Shown here in pieces: positions 7,730-15,476 of a DNA stretch of 64,000 nt. Where the stretch lies: contig NZ_REFA01000006.1 in the NCBI RefSeq assembly GCF_003852705.1, positions 1 to 64,000 on the forward strand, written 5' to 3'. A program made the translations under genes and the position numbers. The DNA comes from Amniculibacterium aquaticum. GTDB taxonomy: Bacteria; Bacteroidota; Bacteroidia; Flavobacteriales; Weeksellaceae. The notes beneath the pieces were generated by a model that had not been told where the DNA came from, did no database searches, and was given only the letters and a program-made list of their open reading frames with translations. Position 1 is the stretch's first letter, and every line of letters begins with the position of its first letter.

Positions 7730-7765
7730 CAAAGTTAATATTCATTACTGACAAAATATGTCAAA
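7730..7765 (-). promoter_or_regulatory. Putative cas operon promoter with an overlapping palindrome
   Basis: On the minus strand TAACTTTG (7737-7730) fits the Bacteroidota -7 consensus TAnnTTTG. Two TTTG words at 7765-7762 and 7755-7752 are candidates for the upstream -33 element. Between them and the -7 box lies the inverted repeat TGACA-AAATA-TGTCA (7749-7763), which also covers the stop codon of the WYL regulator. A palindrome in this place is a natural operator, and the WYL protein is the obvious candidate ligand; this is inference. Confidence 0.5.
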
Positions 7766-8639
7766 AATTTAAAGATTTAAATTTTTCTTTAATAAATGTT
7801 TTGAAAGTCTCTGGGGAAATGATTTTTATTTCATCGGAAAGTCCCATTACAAAGCGGCCAATACCATGGAAATTGGCAATTGAGGTTTTTAAATGATAAA
7901 GATTTTCTCTTTCCGAAATATCTTTCACGGCTAATGGAAATTCTTCACGCAACAAATTATAGGCTTTTAGACTGAGTTGTAGTTCAACGATAGCAACTGG
8001 CTTTTTTGCAGACATTTTAAAGGCGTCAGTAAACGGAATTTTATGTTCGGATTGATGTTGCCAATTTTCATTTAGGATTTCTACCTTTTCAATCCTAGAA
8101 ATTTTAAACTGTTTTACCTGTTGGCTCTTTATTTCGTAACACCAAATGCCTTCATAATCTCCCATAAATTCAAAAGGTTCTACTATTCTGTCTTCTATAT
8201 TACTGCTGTTGGAAGAGCGGTAGCCGAGTAGGTTAACTTTTGTTTTCTTCTGAATAGCTTCGTTTAAATCTTGAATAATTTTTAGTTGTTGTGTATTTTC
8301 TAATTTAGAAATCACATTAAAGTCATATAGAAAATTGAGTTTTTTTAATAATTTCTCCTTTACTGAGGAGCTGCTTTTTTGTGCTTCCAGAATTTGATGA
8401 ATAAGAAAAATCTCTTCTTCCGAAAAGTGGAATAACTTTTTTAAGGTTTTTGTTTCTGGGTGATTAGGTATTAATCGATATCTACCTTGTTTTTTTTCCA
8501 ATGCAAAACCGGCATTTTTTATTTTATTAAAATGGCGATAAACGGTTCGTTCATCGATAGAAAATTTTATGGCTATTTCTGGTACGCTATAATTCCGCGT
8601 TCCATTGAGTAACATCAGTAGTTTTAAAGTTTTTTCCAT
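7761..8639 (-). CDS. WYL-domain transcriptional regulator of the cas operon
   Basis: A 292-residue DNA-binding protein. Residues 1-57 form a DeoR/HTH_11-type winged helix (VPEIAIKFSIDERTVYRHFNKI), and residues about 135-195 form a WYL domain ending in the typical FKISRIEKVEIL. The WYL segment reads GIWCYEI, a variation of the usual W-Y-L triad. WYL proteins are common regulators of CRISPR-Cas and other defence loci and are thought to sense nucleic-acid ligands. The gene lies directly upstream of cas6 with a 53-bp gap and the same direction. It could repress or activate the cas promoter at 7730-7765. Confidence 0.85.
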   Translation of the reverse strand: MEKTLKLLMLLNGTRNYSVPEIAIKFSIDERTVYRHFNKIKNAGFALEKKQGRYRLIPNHPETKTLKKLFHFSEEEIFLIHQILEAQKSSSSVKEKLLKKLNFLYDFNVISKLENTQQLKIIQDLNEAIQKKTKVNLLGYRSSNSSNIEDRIVEPFEFMGDYEGIWCYEIKSQQVKQFKISRIEKVEILNENWQHQSEHKIPFTDAFKMSAKKPVAIVELQLSLKAYNLLREEFPLAVKDISERENLYHLKTSIANFHGIGRFVMGLSDEIKIISPETFKTFIKEKFKSLNF

Positions 8640-8720
8640 GGTTTTTCCTGGTTGATGTTAAAATTTTGACTAAATTAATAACAATTTGAAATTAAAAACC
8701 TTGAATATTAATATTATTTC

Positions 8721-8760
8721 AAAAAAAAATCCTTCAAAGTTTTTAAAACCTTGAAGGATT
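8721..8760 (-). terminator. Rho-independent terminator of the first efflux operon
   Basis: Read on the minus strand, AATCCTTCAA (8760-8751) pairs with TTGAAGGATT (8737-8728) and is followed by a run of T residues. It lies just after the stop codon of the RND gene and separates it from the WYL regulator. Confidence 0.8.
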
Positions 8761-8782
8761 GAATAAAAATTAACAATTAATC

Positions 8783-11700
8783 TTAGTGATTGTGTTTCGG
8801 AGTGAAACCGTCTTCGGACATTTCGAGATGCTCATAATCGGCTTTCATTTCTTTTTCGTAATCTATTTTTTCTTTGTTTTTATTGAATCTGTAGATCAAT
8901 CCATCGAAGATGGAATACACCACCGGTACAATAATAAGGGTTAAGAACAAGGACGAAACCAATCCACCGATAACTACCCAGGCCAATCCGTTGTTCATTT
9001 CGGCACCGGCTCCCTTTGCTAGTGCGATAGGAATCATCCCGAAAACCATGGCAATGGTGGTCATCAAAATAGGACGAAGTCTGGCGTGGTTGGCTTGCAA
9101 TAAGGCTTTGTAGGTGCTTTCTCCGGCAGCTTTTCTCTGGTTGGCAAAGTCCACCAACATAATGGCGTTTTTACAAACCAAACCGATCAACATGATCATC
9201 CCCAAAATGGTAAATACATTGAGTGAATTGTTGGTTAATGCCAAGATGACCAAGACCCCGATGAGTGAAAGTGGAACCGAGAACAAGACCACAAACGGAT
9301 ATACAAAAGAGTCGTAAAGGGCTACCATAACCAAATATACCAAGATAATCGCTGCCATAAGGGCAATTCCTAAAGTACCGAAACCTTCGGACTGGTTTTC
9401 TTGATCACCTGACCAAACATAGCTAACTCCGGCAGGTTTTTTCAGTTTTGAAAATTTAGCCTCCCATTCTTTTGCTACAGTTCCTGTTGGCACACCAACG
9501 GTTTGAGCGTTGATGGTAATGGATGGTGACTTGTCCCTTCTCTCCAAGAAAGAAGGTCCTGAAGTTTCTGTAATGGTTGCGAATTGTTCCAATTTAATTT
9601 GCTCGCCTTTATCGTTGTTGAAGATGATGCTCTTCACATCGTTCACGCTGGATCTTCCCATTTGGTTCAGGCGGATGTTGATGTCGTATTCGTAATCTCC
9701 GGCACGGTATTTACCATCGGTGTTTCCGGAGAAAGCCGTTTGCATGGTCATCCCAACGGTTTGAAGGTTCAGTCCCAAAGAAGCCATTTTATCTCTATCG
9801 ATGGATACATTGATCTCTGGGTTTCCGCCTTCTGAGGACAGTCGAATTTCGTTGGCTCCTTTTACCGTTTTCAACTGTTCCATAGCTTGAGCAGCAAATT
9901 CGTTGATGCTTTTCAAGTCGGGTCCGGTAACGACCAAAGAAAGAGGTGCACTTTCGGCTCCCATCAAGCCTACAGGTACGGTTTTAATTTTTGCTCCAAC
10001 CAAATGTTGAGAAAGTTCTTTTTTAATCTGCGAAGCATAGACATACGAGTTTTCTGCTCTCATGGATTTGTCCACCAAGATCACATCAATTTCAGATTTG
10101 TAAGCAGTCGCATTGGTAGCACCCATTCCGTCGGATTCCTGACCCACTGTGGTAATCATTTTTACAACTTCTGGTTTTTTTGCCAGATAGGCTTCGGCTT
10201 TTCTTGTCATTTGATTGGTTACTTCTACAGAAGCATCCTTAGGCATTTCTATCTGAACCAAGAACTCACCTTTATCAATTTTGGCGAAAAACTCACCTCC
10301 GATAAATTTGGTTAAACCAAATGAAAGGAAGAATAACACCGCAACACCAACTACGGTGGCTATTTTTGTCCATTTCGATTTCAAACACCATTCTAACATT
10401 CCAGAAATCCAATGGGTAAATTTGTCCAATTGTTTTTCGAAACCAAGGATGAATCGTTCACCGGCATTTTTCCCGGTAAGATGCGTCAGTTTACCAAATC
10501 GTGATGACAACCACGGAACAATGGTAAATGAAGCGAGCAACGAAAGTAAAGTTGCAATAACAACGGTAACACAGAACTGTGAGATGATGTTAGACACCAA
10601 ACCTGTACTCATAGCGATGGGTAAGAATACCACCACAATAACCAAAGTAATGGCGGTTACGGTAAAGCCAATTTCTGCAGCACCGTCGTAGGAAGCACGG
10701 ATACGGCTTTTGCCCATTTCCATGTGTCTGTAGATGTTTTCCAATACCACAATGGCATCATCTACCAAGATCCCTACCACTAGGGAAAGTCCTAGCAAAC
10801 TCATCAAGTTGAGGGTGTATCCCATCAGCGACATTCCAATGAAAGTTGCAACAAGGGAAGCTGGGATGGAGACCATTACGATGAATGCATTTCGGATGGA
10901 ATGCAAGAACAACAACATAACAGCAGCTACCAAGAATACAGCGATGAACAAATCGTGCGTCACATTGTCTGCAGCGTGAAGGGTAAAGGTAGAAGTGTCG
11001 TTAACTACCGTTAGTTTTACATTTTGTTTGGCATAGTCTTGCTCCAGTTGTTTCATGGTTTTCTGGATCAGCTCACTTACTTCCACGGCATTGGCATCGG
11101 ATTGTTTGATGACTTGGAAAATGATGGCCGGTTTCATATCAATCCTTGCGACTTTATCCACATCTTTTTGTGCATCTTCCACAAAAGCCACATCACTCAG
11201 TCTTACCTGAACGCCGTTTTTGTTGCTGATAACAAGATTGTTAAGTTCGTCCAAAGTTTTGTATTTCCCGGACAGACGGATGATGGTAGAAGTTTCTCTA
11301 TTTTTAACACTTCCGGTAGGGAAATCCAAGTTGGAGGAAAGAATGGTTTGTTGCACCTGGCCCACAGAAAGTCCGTAGCCTTCCAATTTATTTTTATCCA
11401 GATTTACTTTGATCTGTCTTTCTTGTCCACCAATAAGGTTAACTTGCGCTACGCCTTTCACACGAGAAAGTACGGGTTGTATTTTTTTATCCAACAAGTC
11501 ATAAAACTCCACGGCATTCATGTTAGAAGTTGCTCCGGCGGTAATAATCGGCATATCGCTGAGGGAGAATTTCTGTAATGACGGGGTTTTTACATCGTCT
11601 GGAAAATCAGCCAAGATGGCGTTGATCTTCCTTTGTGCATCGTTGAGGGCATAGTCTGTATCGGCTCCTGCATTCAGGGTTACCATGACCACAGAGAGGG

Positions 11701-11959
11701 ACTCGTAGGATTTGGATTCTACTTTTTTTACATTTTCAAGAGATGACACGGCATCTTCAATTTTCTTGGTAACCGAAGTTTCTACTTCCGAAGGCGATGC
11801 TCCTGGATATACGGTAGAAATGGTCACAACATTGATCTCAAATTTTGGGATCAACTCATACCCCATGGAGGAGTATCCCAAGATACCACCCAAGGTAAGT
11901 ATCGTAAAGAGTACGATAATCAGGGTAGGTCGTTTTATGGATATTTCTGCTAATTTCAT
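8783..11959 (-). CDS. RND efflux permease, HAE1/AcrB family
   Basis: The inner-membrane proton-driven pump of a tripartite efflux system; it captures substrates in the periplasm and passes them to the outer-membrane channel. At 1058 residues it has the usual AcrB length and twelve-helix layout with two large periplasmic loops. The N-terminus (IKRPTLIIVLFTILTLGG) is the first helix. The proton-relay pair D400-D401 is intact in GILVDDAIVVLENI, and the partner lysine is in GLVCKNAIMLVDFA. It is the last gene of tetR-tolC-adaptor-RND. A 130-bp gap to the adaptor gene holds two short repeat arrays. Substrates cannot be deduced; organic compounds are more likely than metals. Confidence 0.92.
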   Translation of the reverse strand: MKLAEISIKRPTLIIVLFTILTLGGILGYSSMGYELIPKFEINVVTISTVYPGASPSEVETSVTKKIEDAVSSLENVKKVESKSYESLSVVMVTLNAGADTDYALNDAQRKINAILADFPDDVKTPSLQKFSLSDMPIITAGATSNMNAVEFYDLLDKKIQPVLSRVKGVAQVNLIGGQERQIKVNLDKNKLEGYGLSVGQVQQTILSSNLDFPTGSVKNRETSTIIRLSGKYKTLDELNNLVISNKNGVQVRLSDVAFVEDAQKDVDKVARIDMKPAIIFQVIKQSDANAVEVSELIQKTMKQLEQDYAKQNVKLTVVNDTSTFTLHAADNVTHDLFIAVFLVAAVMLLFLHSIRNAFIVMVSIPASLVATFIGMSLMGYTLNLMSLLGLSLVVGILVDDAIVVLENIYRHMEMGKSRIRASYDGAAEIGFTVTAITLVIVVVFLPIAMSTGLVSNIISQFCVTVVIATLLSLLASFTIVPWLSSRFGKLTHLTGKNAGERFILGFEKQLDKFTHWISGMLEWCLKSKWTKIATVVGVAVLFFLSFGLTKFIGGEFFAKIDKGEFLVQIEMPKDASVEVTNQMTRKAEAYLAKKPEVVKMITTVGQESDGMGATNATAYKSEIDVILVDKSMRAENSYVYASQIKKELSQHLVGAKIKTVPVGLMGAESAPLSLVVTGPDLKSINEFAAQAMEQLKTVKGANEIRLSSEGGNPEINVSIDRDKMASLGLNLQTVGMTMQTAFSGNTDGKYRAGDYEYDINIRLNQMGRSSVNDVKSIIFNNDKGEQIKLEQFATITETSGPSFLERRDKSPSITINAQTVGVPTGTVAKEWEAKFSKLKKPAGVSYVWSGDQENQSEGFGTLGIALMAAIILVYLVMVALYDSFVYPFVVLFSVPLSLIGVLVILALTNNSLNVFTILGMIMLIGLVCKNAIMLVDFANQRKAAGESTYKALLQANHARLRPILMTTIAMVFGMIPIALAKGAGAEMNNGLAWVVIGGLVSSLFLTLIIVPVVYSIFDGLIYRFNKNKEKIDYEKEMKADYEHLEMSEDGFTPKHNH

Positions 11960-11969
11960 TTTTTAGTTC

Positions 11970-12061
11970 TTGGTTGTCGGTTGATGGTTGTTGGTAGTTG
12001 GTTGATGGTTGTCGGTATTAAAGAAACAATCATCACCTCATCACATCTTCACTTCATTACC
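11970..12061. repeat. Paired 7-nt and 8-nt repeat arrays without a gene between them
   Basis: The left array has GGTTGAT/GGTTGTC-type units at 11972, 11979, 11986, 11993, 12000, 12007 and 12014, an exact 7-nt period. After about 17 nt, the right array has TCAC-type units at 12033, 12041, 12049 and 12057, an 8-nt period. The left is G-rich and the right C-rich on the plus strand, the same inverted layout as around the four-helix-bundle gene at 114-655. It fills the gap between the adaptor and RND genes of the efflux operon. No reading frame or terminator is seen in it. Confidence 0.7.
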
Positions 12062-12089
12062 TTTTTACTTCCATCAAGTGTCCGTAATT

Positions 12090-13166
12090 TTATTTGATTA
12101 CTGTTACTTTTGTACCGTTGGATAGGTTTATCTGACCGCTGGTTACTACTTTGTCGCCTTTTGCAATTCCGCTGATGATTTCTATTTTGTCACCAAAGAT
12201 TTTTCCACTCACTACGCTTACCAATTTTACGGTATTGTCCGGTTGAACGACAAAAACTTTGTTGTTGCTGACTCCATCTACAAAAGCATCTTTCGGAAGA
12301 ACCATCATGGCGTGTTGCGTGCCCGATTCTTTGGCAGAAAAAATGGCCGAACCGTACATCCCGGCTCTAAGCTCGTTGTTTGGATTATTGGAAACGGTGA
12401 TTTCTACAGGGAAATTTAATGTGGCATCGGCCAAAGGAGCGATGAAGCTTACTTTACCAGAAAATTCTTTGTCCGGATAAACGCTAACTTTAATTTTGAT
12501 GTCGTCACCGATTCTTAGGTTGGCCACTTCGGCTTCGTTTACATTCACTTGAAGTTTAAGTTTTGAAGTATTGACGATTTCGAAAAGTGGAGTTCCTGGA
12601 GAGACCACGGCACCCGGTTCTACGGTTTTTTTGTTGATGTATCCGGAGACCAAAGTCCTTACATTGGAGTCTCCAACGCGGATGTTGCTTTGTTCTACTG
12701 CGTTTTTAGCATTTTTTAGTTGCAATCTGGATTGGTCCAACTGTTGCTTGGTAACACCGCCTGTTTTGTATGCATTTTCGAATCTTTGGTTATCGACAAT
12801 TGCATTTTGATACGCCGCATTGGCTGTGGAACGATCTACTTCTAAGGCGTCTTTTTTCACGGTGGCTAAGGTCTGTCCGGCTCTTACAAAATCGCCTTCT
12901 TTTACCAAAACGCGAGTAACTTTCCCGGACATTTCAGATGCCAACTGCATTTGTTGCAATGGAGCAAAAGTACCGTTGGATGCGTAATCTGAAGAAACAT
13001 GCTGAAAATCTGCGGTAACGATGTTTACCGGAACATCGGCATTGGAGCTGGCGATAATTGCGGTTTGTCTTTCGGTTTCTTTTTGGTTTTTGTTGATGAT
13101 GTACGCTCCTCCGCCAACGACACCGGCAGCGATAAGGAGGTAAAGAAATGTTTTTGCTATTTTCAT
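12090..13166 (-). CDS. Efflux RND periplasmic adaptor subunit (HlyD/MFP family)
   Basis: The membrane-fusion protein links the RND pump to the outer-membrane channel. The 358-residue protein has an N-terminal membrane anchor (residues 5-22, TFLYLLIAAGVVGGGAYI), then the lipoyl half-domain (MSGKVTRVLVKEGDFVRAGQTLATV), a short helical hairpin near residues 120-150, the second lipoyl half (RTLVSGYINKKTVEPGAVVSPG) and C-terminal beta-barrel and membrane-proximal domains. It has no lipobox Cys, so it is anchored by the N-terminal helix. It is third in the tetR-tolC-adaptor-RND operon. Confidence 0.9.
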   Translation of the reverse strand: MKIAKTFLYLLIAAGVVGGGAYIINKNQKETERQTAIIASSNADVPVNIVTADFQHVSSDYASNGTFAPLQQMQLASEMSGKVTRVLVKEGDFVRAGQTLATVKKDALEVDRSTANAAYQNAIVDNQRFENAYKTGGVTKQQLDQSRLQLKNAKNAVEQSNIRVGDSNVRTLVSGYINKKTVEPGAVVSPGTPLFEIVNTSKLKLQVNVNEAEVANLRIGDDIKIKVSVYPDKEFSGKVSFIAPLADATLNFPVEITVSNNPNNELRAGMYGSAIFSAKESGTQHAMMVLPKDAFVDGVSNNKVFVVQPDNTVKLVSVVSGKIFGDKIEIISGIAKGDKVVTSGQINLSNGTKVTVIK

Positions 13167-13242
13167 TGTTTAATTATTTAAAATTCATTGTCATTAGAAA
13201 ATAATCTAATGTTTGGATGTTGTTGACTACGAGTGGTTATGG

Positions 13243-13339
13243 GTGCAGCCCGACTTGAGCGGAGCTCTTTTTATTTTTTTTCTGAGCGTAGCGAAGGAAA
13301 AAAATAAAAAAGCGGGAGCGGAAGGCGGAAAAGCTGCCC
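13243..13339. repeat. Imperfect long palindromic intergenic element
   Basis: A roughly 97-bp block between the tolC-type and adaptor genes. GAGCTCTTTTTATTTTTTTT near its left and AAAAAAATAAAAAAGCGGGAGC near its right form the arms of an imperfect inverted repeat, with GCAGCC at one end and GCTGCC at the other. The central GAGCGTAGCGAAGG is unlike the AT-rich surroundings. From memory, similar blocks recur between genes in flavobacterial genomes. It could fold in RNA and lower expression of the downstream adaptor and pump genes; no function is proven. Confidence 0.65.
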
Positions 13340-13348
13340 AAAAAAATA

Positions 13349-14689
13349 TTATTTTCTAAGATTTTCTAATTCGCCTTTGGCTTTGTACAGCTGTATTTCG
13401 GCAATTTTGAAATCCAACACGGCGGTACTGTAGTTGTTTTTGGCTTGTACAAGAGCATTTTCGGCTTCCAGAAGGTCGGTTAGAGGAGCCAATCCGTATT
13501 GGTAGTTGTTCTGTGTGTTTTTCAGAACCGTTTCTGCCAGTTGTACATTGGCTTCTTGACTTTTAATGGCTTCCCAGTTGTTTTCCATTTGAGTTTTCGC
13601 ATTTTGATACTGAAGGTCCAGTCCCAATTTGGTTTCTTTGATGTCTTGTTCTAAAGATTTTAGTTCTAATTTTGCCTGATCTACCTTAGATTTTATTTGG
13701 AAACCGTTGAAAATAGGGATGTTAAGCTGAAGGCCTACACTGGCGTAGTCGGTCCAATAGACTCCTTGGCTTTTGCCCGGACCAATGGGGAACTTGTCAC
13801 CAATGCCCTGCCAAGTGTAGTTGCCCACCAAGTTGAGGGTTGGATAATAGGCGGCTTCTGTCGCTTTGATGTTGTAGCCCAACAAGGTTTTTTGCTTGTC
13901 CAAAACTTGCAGTTCTGTTCTGTTTTCGGTATTTACGGTTGCAGCAAGAAGGGGTGCATCTACTGTCATATCGGCATCTACCAAATTAATAGGAGTTTCT
14001 ATAGGCATTCCCATGTAGAATTTCAAGGCATTTTCGGACAAGTTAACCGCGTTTTTCAGTTGTATTTTTCCGGTTTCCAAATTGGTAAGGTTAACATTGG
14101 TTCTGTCCAGATCCACTTTTTTTGCCAAACCGTTGTCGTACAAACTTTTTATGATGTTTCTTACCTTTTGCATACTTTCAAAACTGCTTTCTATGGTTTT
14201 GAGTTTTTCTTTTTGGGTAAAAACCTGATAGTACGCTGTGGAAACATTTTCGATAAGCGTTTCGTCGGTAAGTTGTTTGTTGGCTTGGTAAAATTCTTTG
14301 GTGGTTTTTGCTGCTTTTAGCCCAATAAAAACCTGTTGGTTAAAAAGTGCTTGTTGAAGTTGTACCCCAATCTGTGCGCCCCATTTTCTTCCAAAAGGCA
14401 CCATGATAACTTCGCCGGGTTGACCGAACATATCGCCGGGCAAGGCCGATTTTTGTAATATAGGATTGTAGTTGATACCGCCTCCGGCATTAAGTTTGGG
14501 CAAAGCACCTGCTTTGGATTCAGCAATAAGATAATCGGCATTGGTGATTTGCAAATTGGCTTTTTGTGCTGCCGCTTTGTTTTCTAAAGCGTAGTCGATA
14601 GCCTGTTTTAGGCTGACGGATTGCTGTGCTTGTGCAGAAAAAGCACCTGCAAAAATTGCTACAGCAACGATTGATTTTAATAATTTCAT
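13349..14689 (-). CDS. TolC-family outer-membrane efflux protein
   Basis: The outer-membrane exit duct of the tripartite pump. The 446-residue protein has a signal peptide (MKLLKSIVAVAIFAGAFSAQA, cleavage after AQA) and the two OEP repeats, each of long helices with alternating Ala/Leu/Gln. The first repeat begins SVSLKQAIDYALENKAAAQKAN, and the second ends YQYGLAPLTDLLEAENALVQAKNNY, the usual TolC signature. It follows tetR directly and precedes the adaptor gene, an order common in Bacteroidota efflux operons. Confidence 0.9.
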   Translation of the reverse strand: MKLLKSIVAVAIFAGAFSAQAQQSVSLKQAIDYALENKAAAQKANLQITNADYLIAESKAGALPKLNAGGGINYNPILQKSALPGDMFGQPGEVIMVPFGRKWGAQIGVQLQQALFNQQVFIGLKAAKTTKEFYQANKQLTDETLIENVSTAYYQVFTQKEKLKTIESSFESMQKVRNIIKSLYDNGLAKKVDLDRTNVNLTNLETGKIQLKNAVNLSENALKFYMGMPIETPINLVDADMTVDAPLLAATVNTENRTELQVLDKQKTLLGYNIKATEAAYYPTLNLVGNYTWQGIGDKFPIGPGKSQGVYWTDYASVGLQLNIPIFNGFQIKSKVDQAKLELKSLEQDIKETKLGLDLQYQNAKTQMENNWEAIKSQEANVQLAETVLKNTQNNYQYGLAPLTDLLEAENALVQAKNNYSTAVLDFKIAEIQLYKAKGELENLRK

Positions 14690-14748
14690 ATAGGCGTTAT
14701 GAATTTGTTTTAATTTTTGGGTTTACGATCTGGGGTTGTTCTTCGGTT

Positions 14749-15345
14749 TTATATAAAAATAGTATCGAGAATAACTTGCTTTCTTTCTTGGATAATTTGG
14801 TTGAACTCTTGATTGGTTAGATTAAGAGAGTCCATTAGCAAAGGCCTCATGCAACTGGGGAACGAAACCAGCGATGCTACATTAATCATGAATTGAATGG
14901 TGGAAATGGGTTTGATCCTTCCTTCTTCAATTTCAATTTTCAGTTCTTTGTCCAAGGCTGGATGCACCAAGTCAATATCGTTTTTATTTCTACCTTTTTT
15001 GCATTTGTTGTAGAGTTGAGTAACGATGTACACCTCTAAAAAAGGATACTTGATTGCTGAAGCCAGCTCGTCTTCTAACCACATTTCCAGTTTTTTCCGA
15101 AAAGATAAATCCATGAGAAGGATGGCATTGTGTTTATCATTATGCTCTTTGGTCGCTTCTTCAAAGACGATTTCGAAAAGATTTTCTACCGATCTAAAGT
15201 AGTAGTTAATAGAAGTCCTGTTAACCCCTGCAGCATCGGCAATCTCTTGGGTGGTAGCCTTGAAGCGGCCTTCGCCAAAGAAAAGTTGTATTGCAGCTTT
15301 CTTTATAAGTCCTTCAGTATCAATTTTATGTTCTTCTTTTGACAT
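14749..15345 (-). CDS. TetR/AcrR-family repressor of the efflux operon
   Basis: A 198-residue regulator with the TetR N-terminal helix-turn-helix at about residues 10-55 (FKATTQEIADAAGVNRTSINYYFRSVENLFEIVF). The C-terminal ligand domain is not specific enough to name an inducer. It is the first gene of the operon that encodes the TolC, adaptor and RND proteins, so it very likely represses its own operon and is released by a pump substrate. Two copies of GACA-N4-TGTC bracket its promoter; one of them contains its own start codon. Confidence 0.9.
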   Translation of the reverse strand: MSKEEHKIDTEGLIKKAAIQLFFGEGRFKATTQEIADAAGVNRTSINYYFRSVENLFEIVFEEATKEHNDKHNAILLMDLSFRKKLEMWLEDELASAIKYPFLEVYIVTQLYNKCKKGRNKNDIDLVHPALDKELKIEIEEGRIKPISTIQFMINVASLVSFPSCMRPLLMDSLNLTNQEFNQIIQERKQVILDTIFI

Positions 15346-15404
15346 TTTTGTCTAACTTTTTCGTCTGCAAATTTAGTTCAACTTTTTTGTTTGACAAAAT
15401 TGTC
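15341..15404 (-). promoter_or_regulatory. tetR promoter flanked by two GACA-N4-TGTC operator candidates
   Basis: GACATTTTTGTC at 15341-15352 covers the tetR start codon (15345-15343), and GACAAAATTGTC at 15393-15404 lies 52 bp upstream. Between them, TAAATTTG on the minus strand (15375-15368) fits the -7 box. Two identical half-site pairs on either side of the promoter is the expected layout for autorepression by a TetR dimer pair. The assignment is inferred from position and symmetry. Confidence 0.65.
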
Positions 15405-15428
15405 GAATGTTTTTTTTTCTGAATTCAT

Positions 15429-15463
15429 TAAAAAAAAATCCTCAAGCTAAAATGCGAGAGGAT
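15429..15463 (-). terminator. Terminator of the esterase gene
   Basis: Read on the minus strand, ATCCTC (15463-15458) pairs with GAGGAT (15443-15438) and is followed by eight or more T residues. It lies 14 nt after the esterase stop codon. Confidence 0.65.
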
Positions 15464-15476
15464 GGACTAACAAAAT

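Noticed and set aside
9887-10315. Plus-strand open frame of 142 codons
   Set aside because: It is the antisense of the first RND gene, which has full family motifs. The same holds for frames at 11024-11578, 13697-14320 and 5992-6459.
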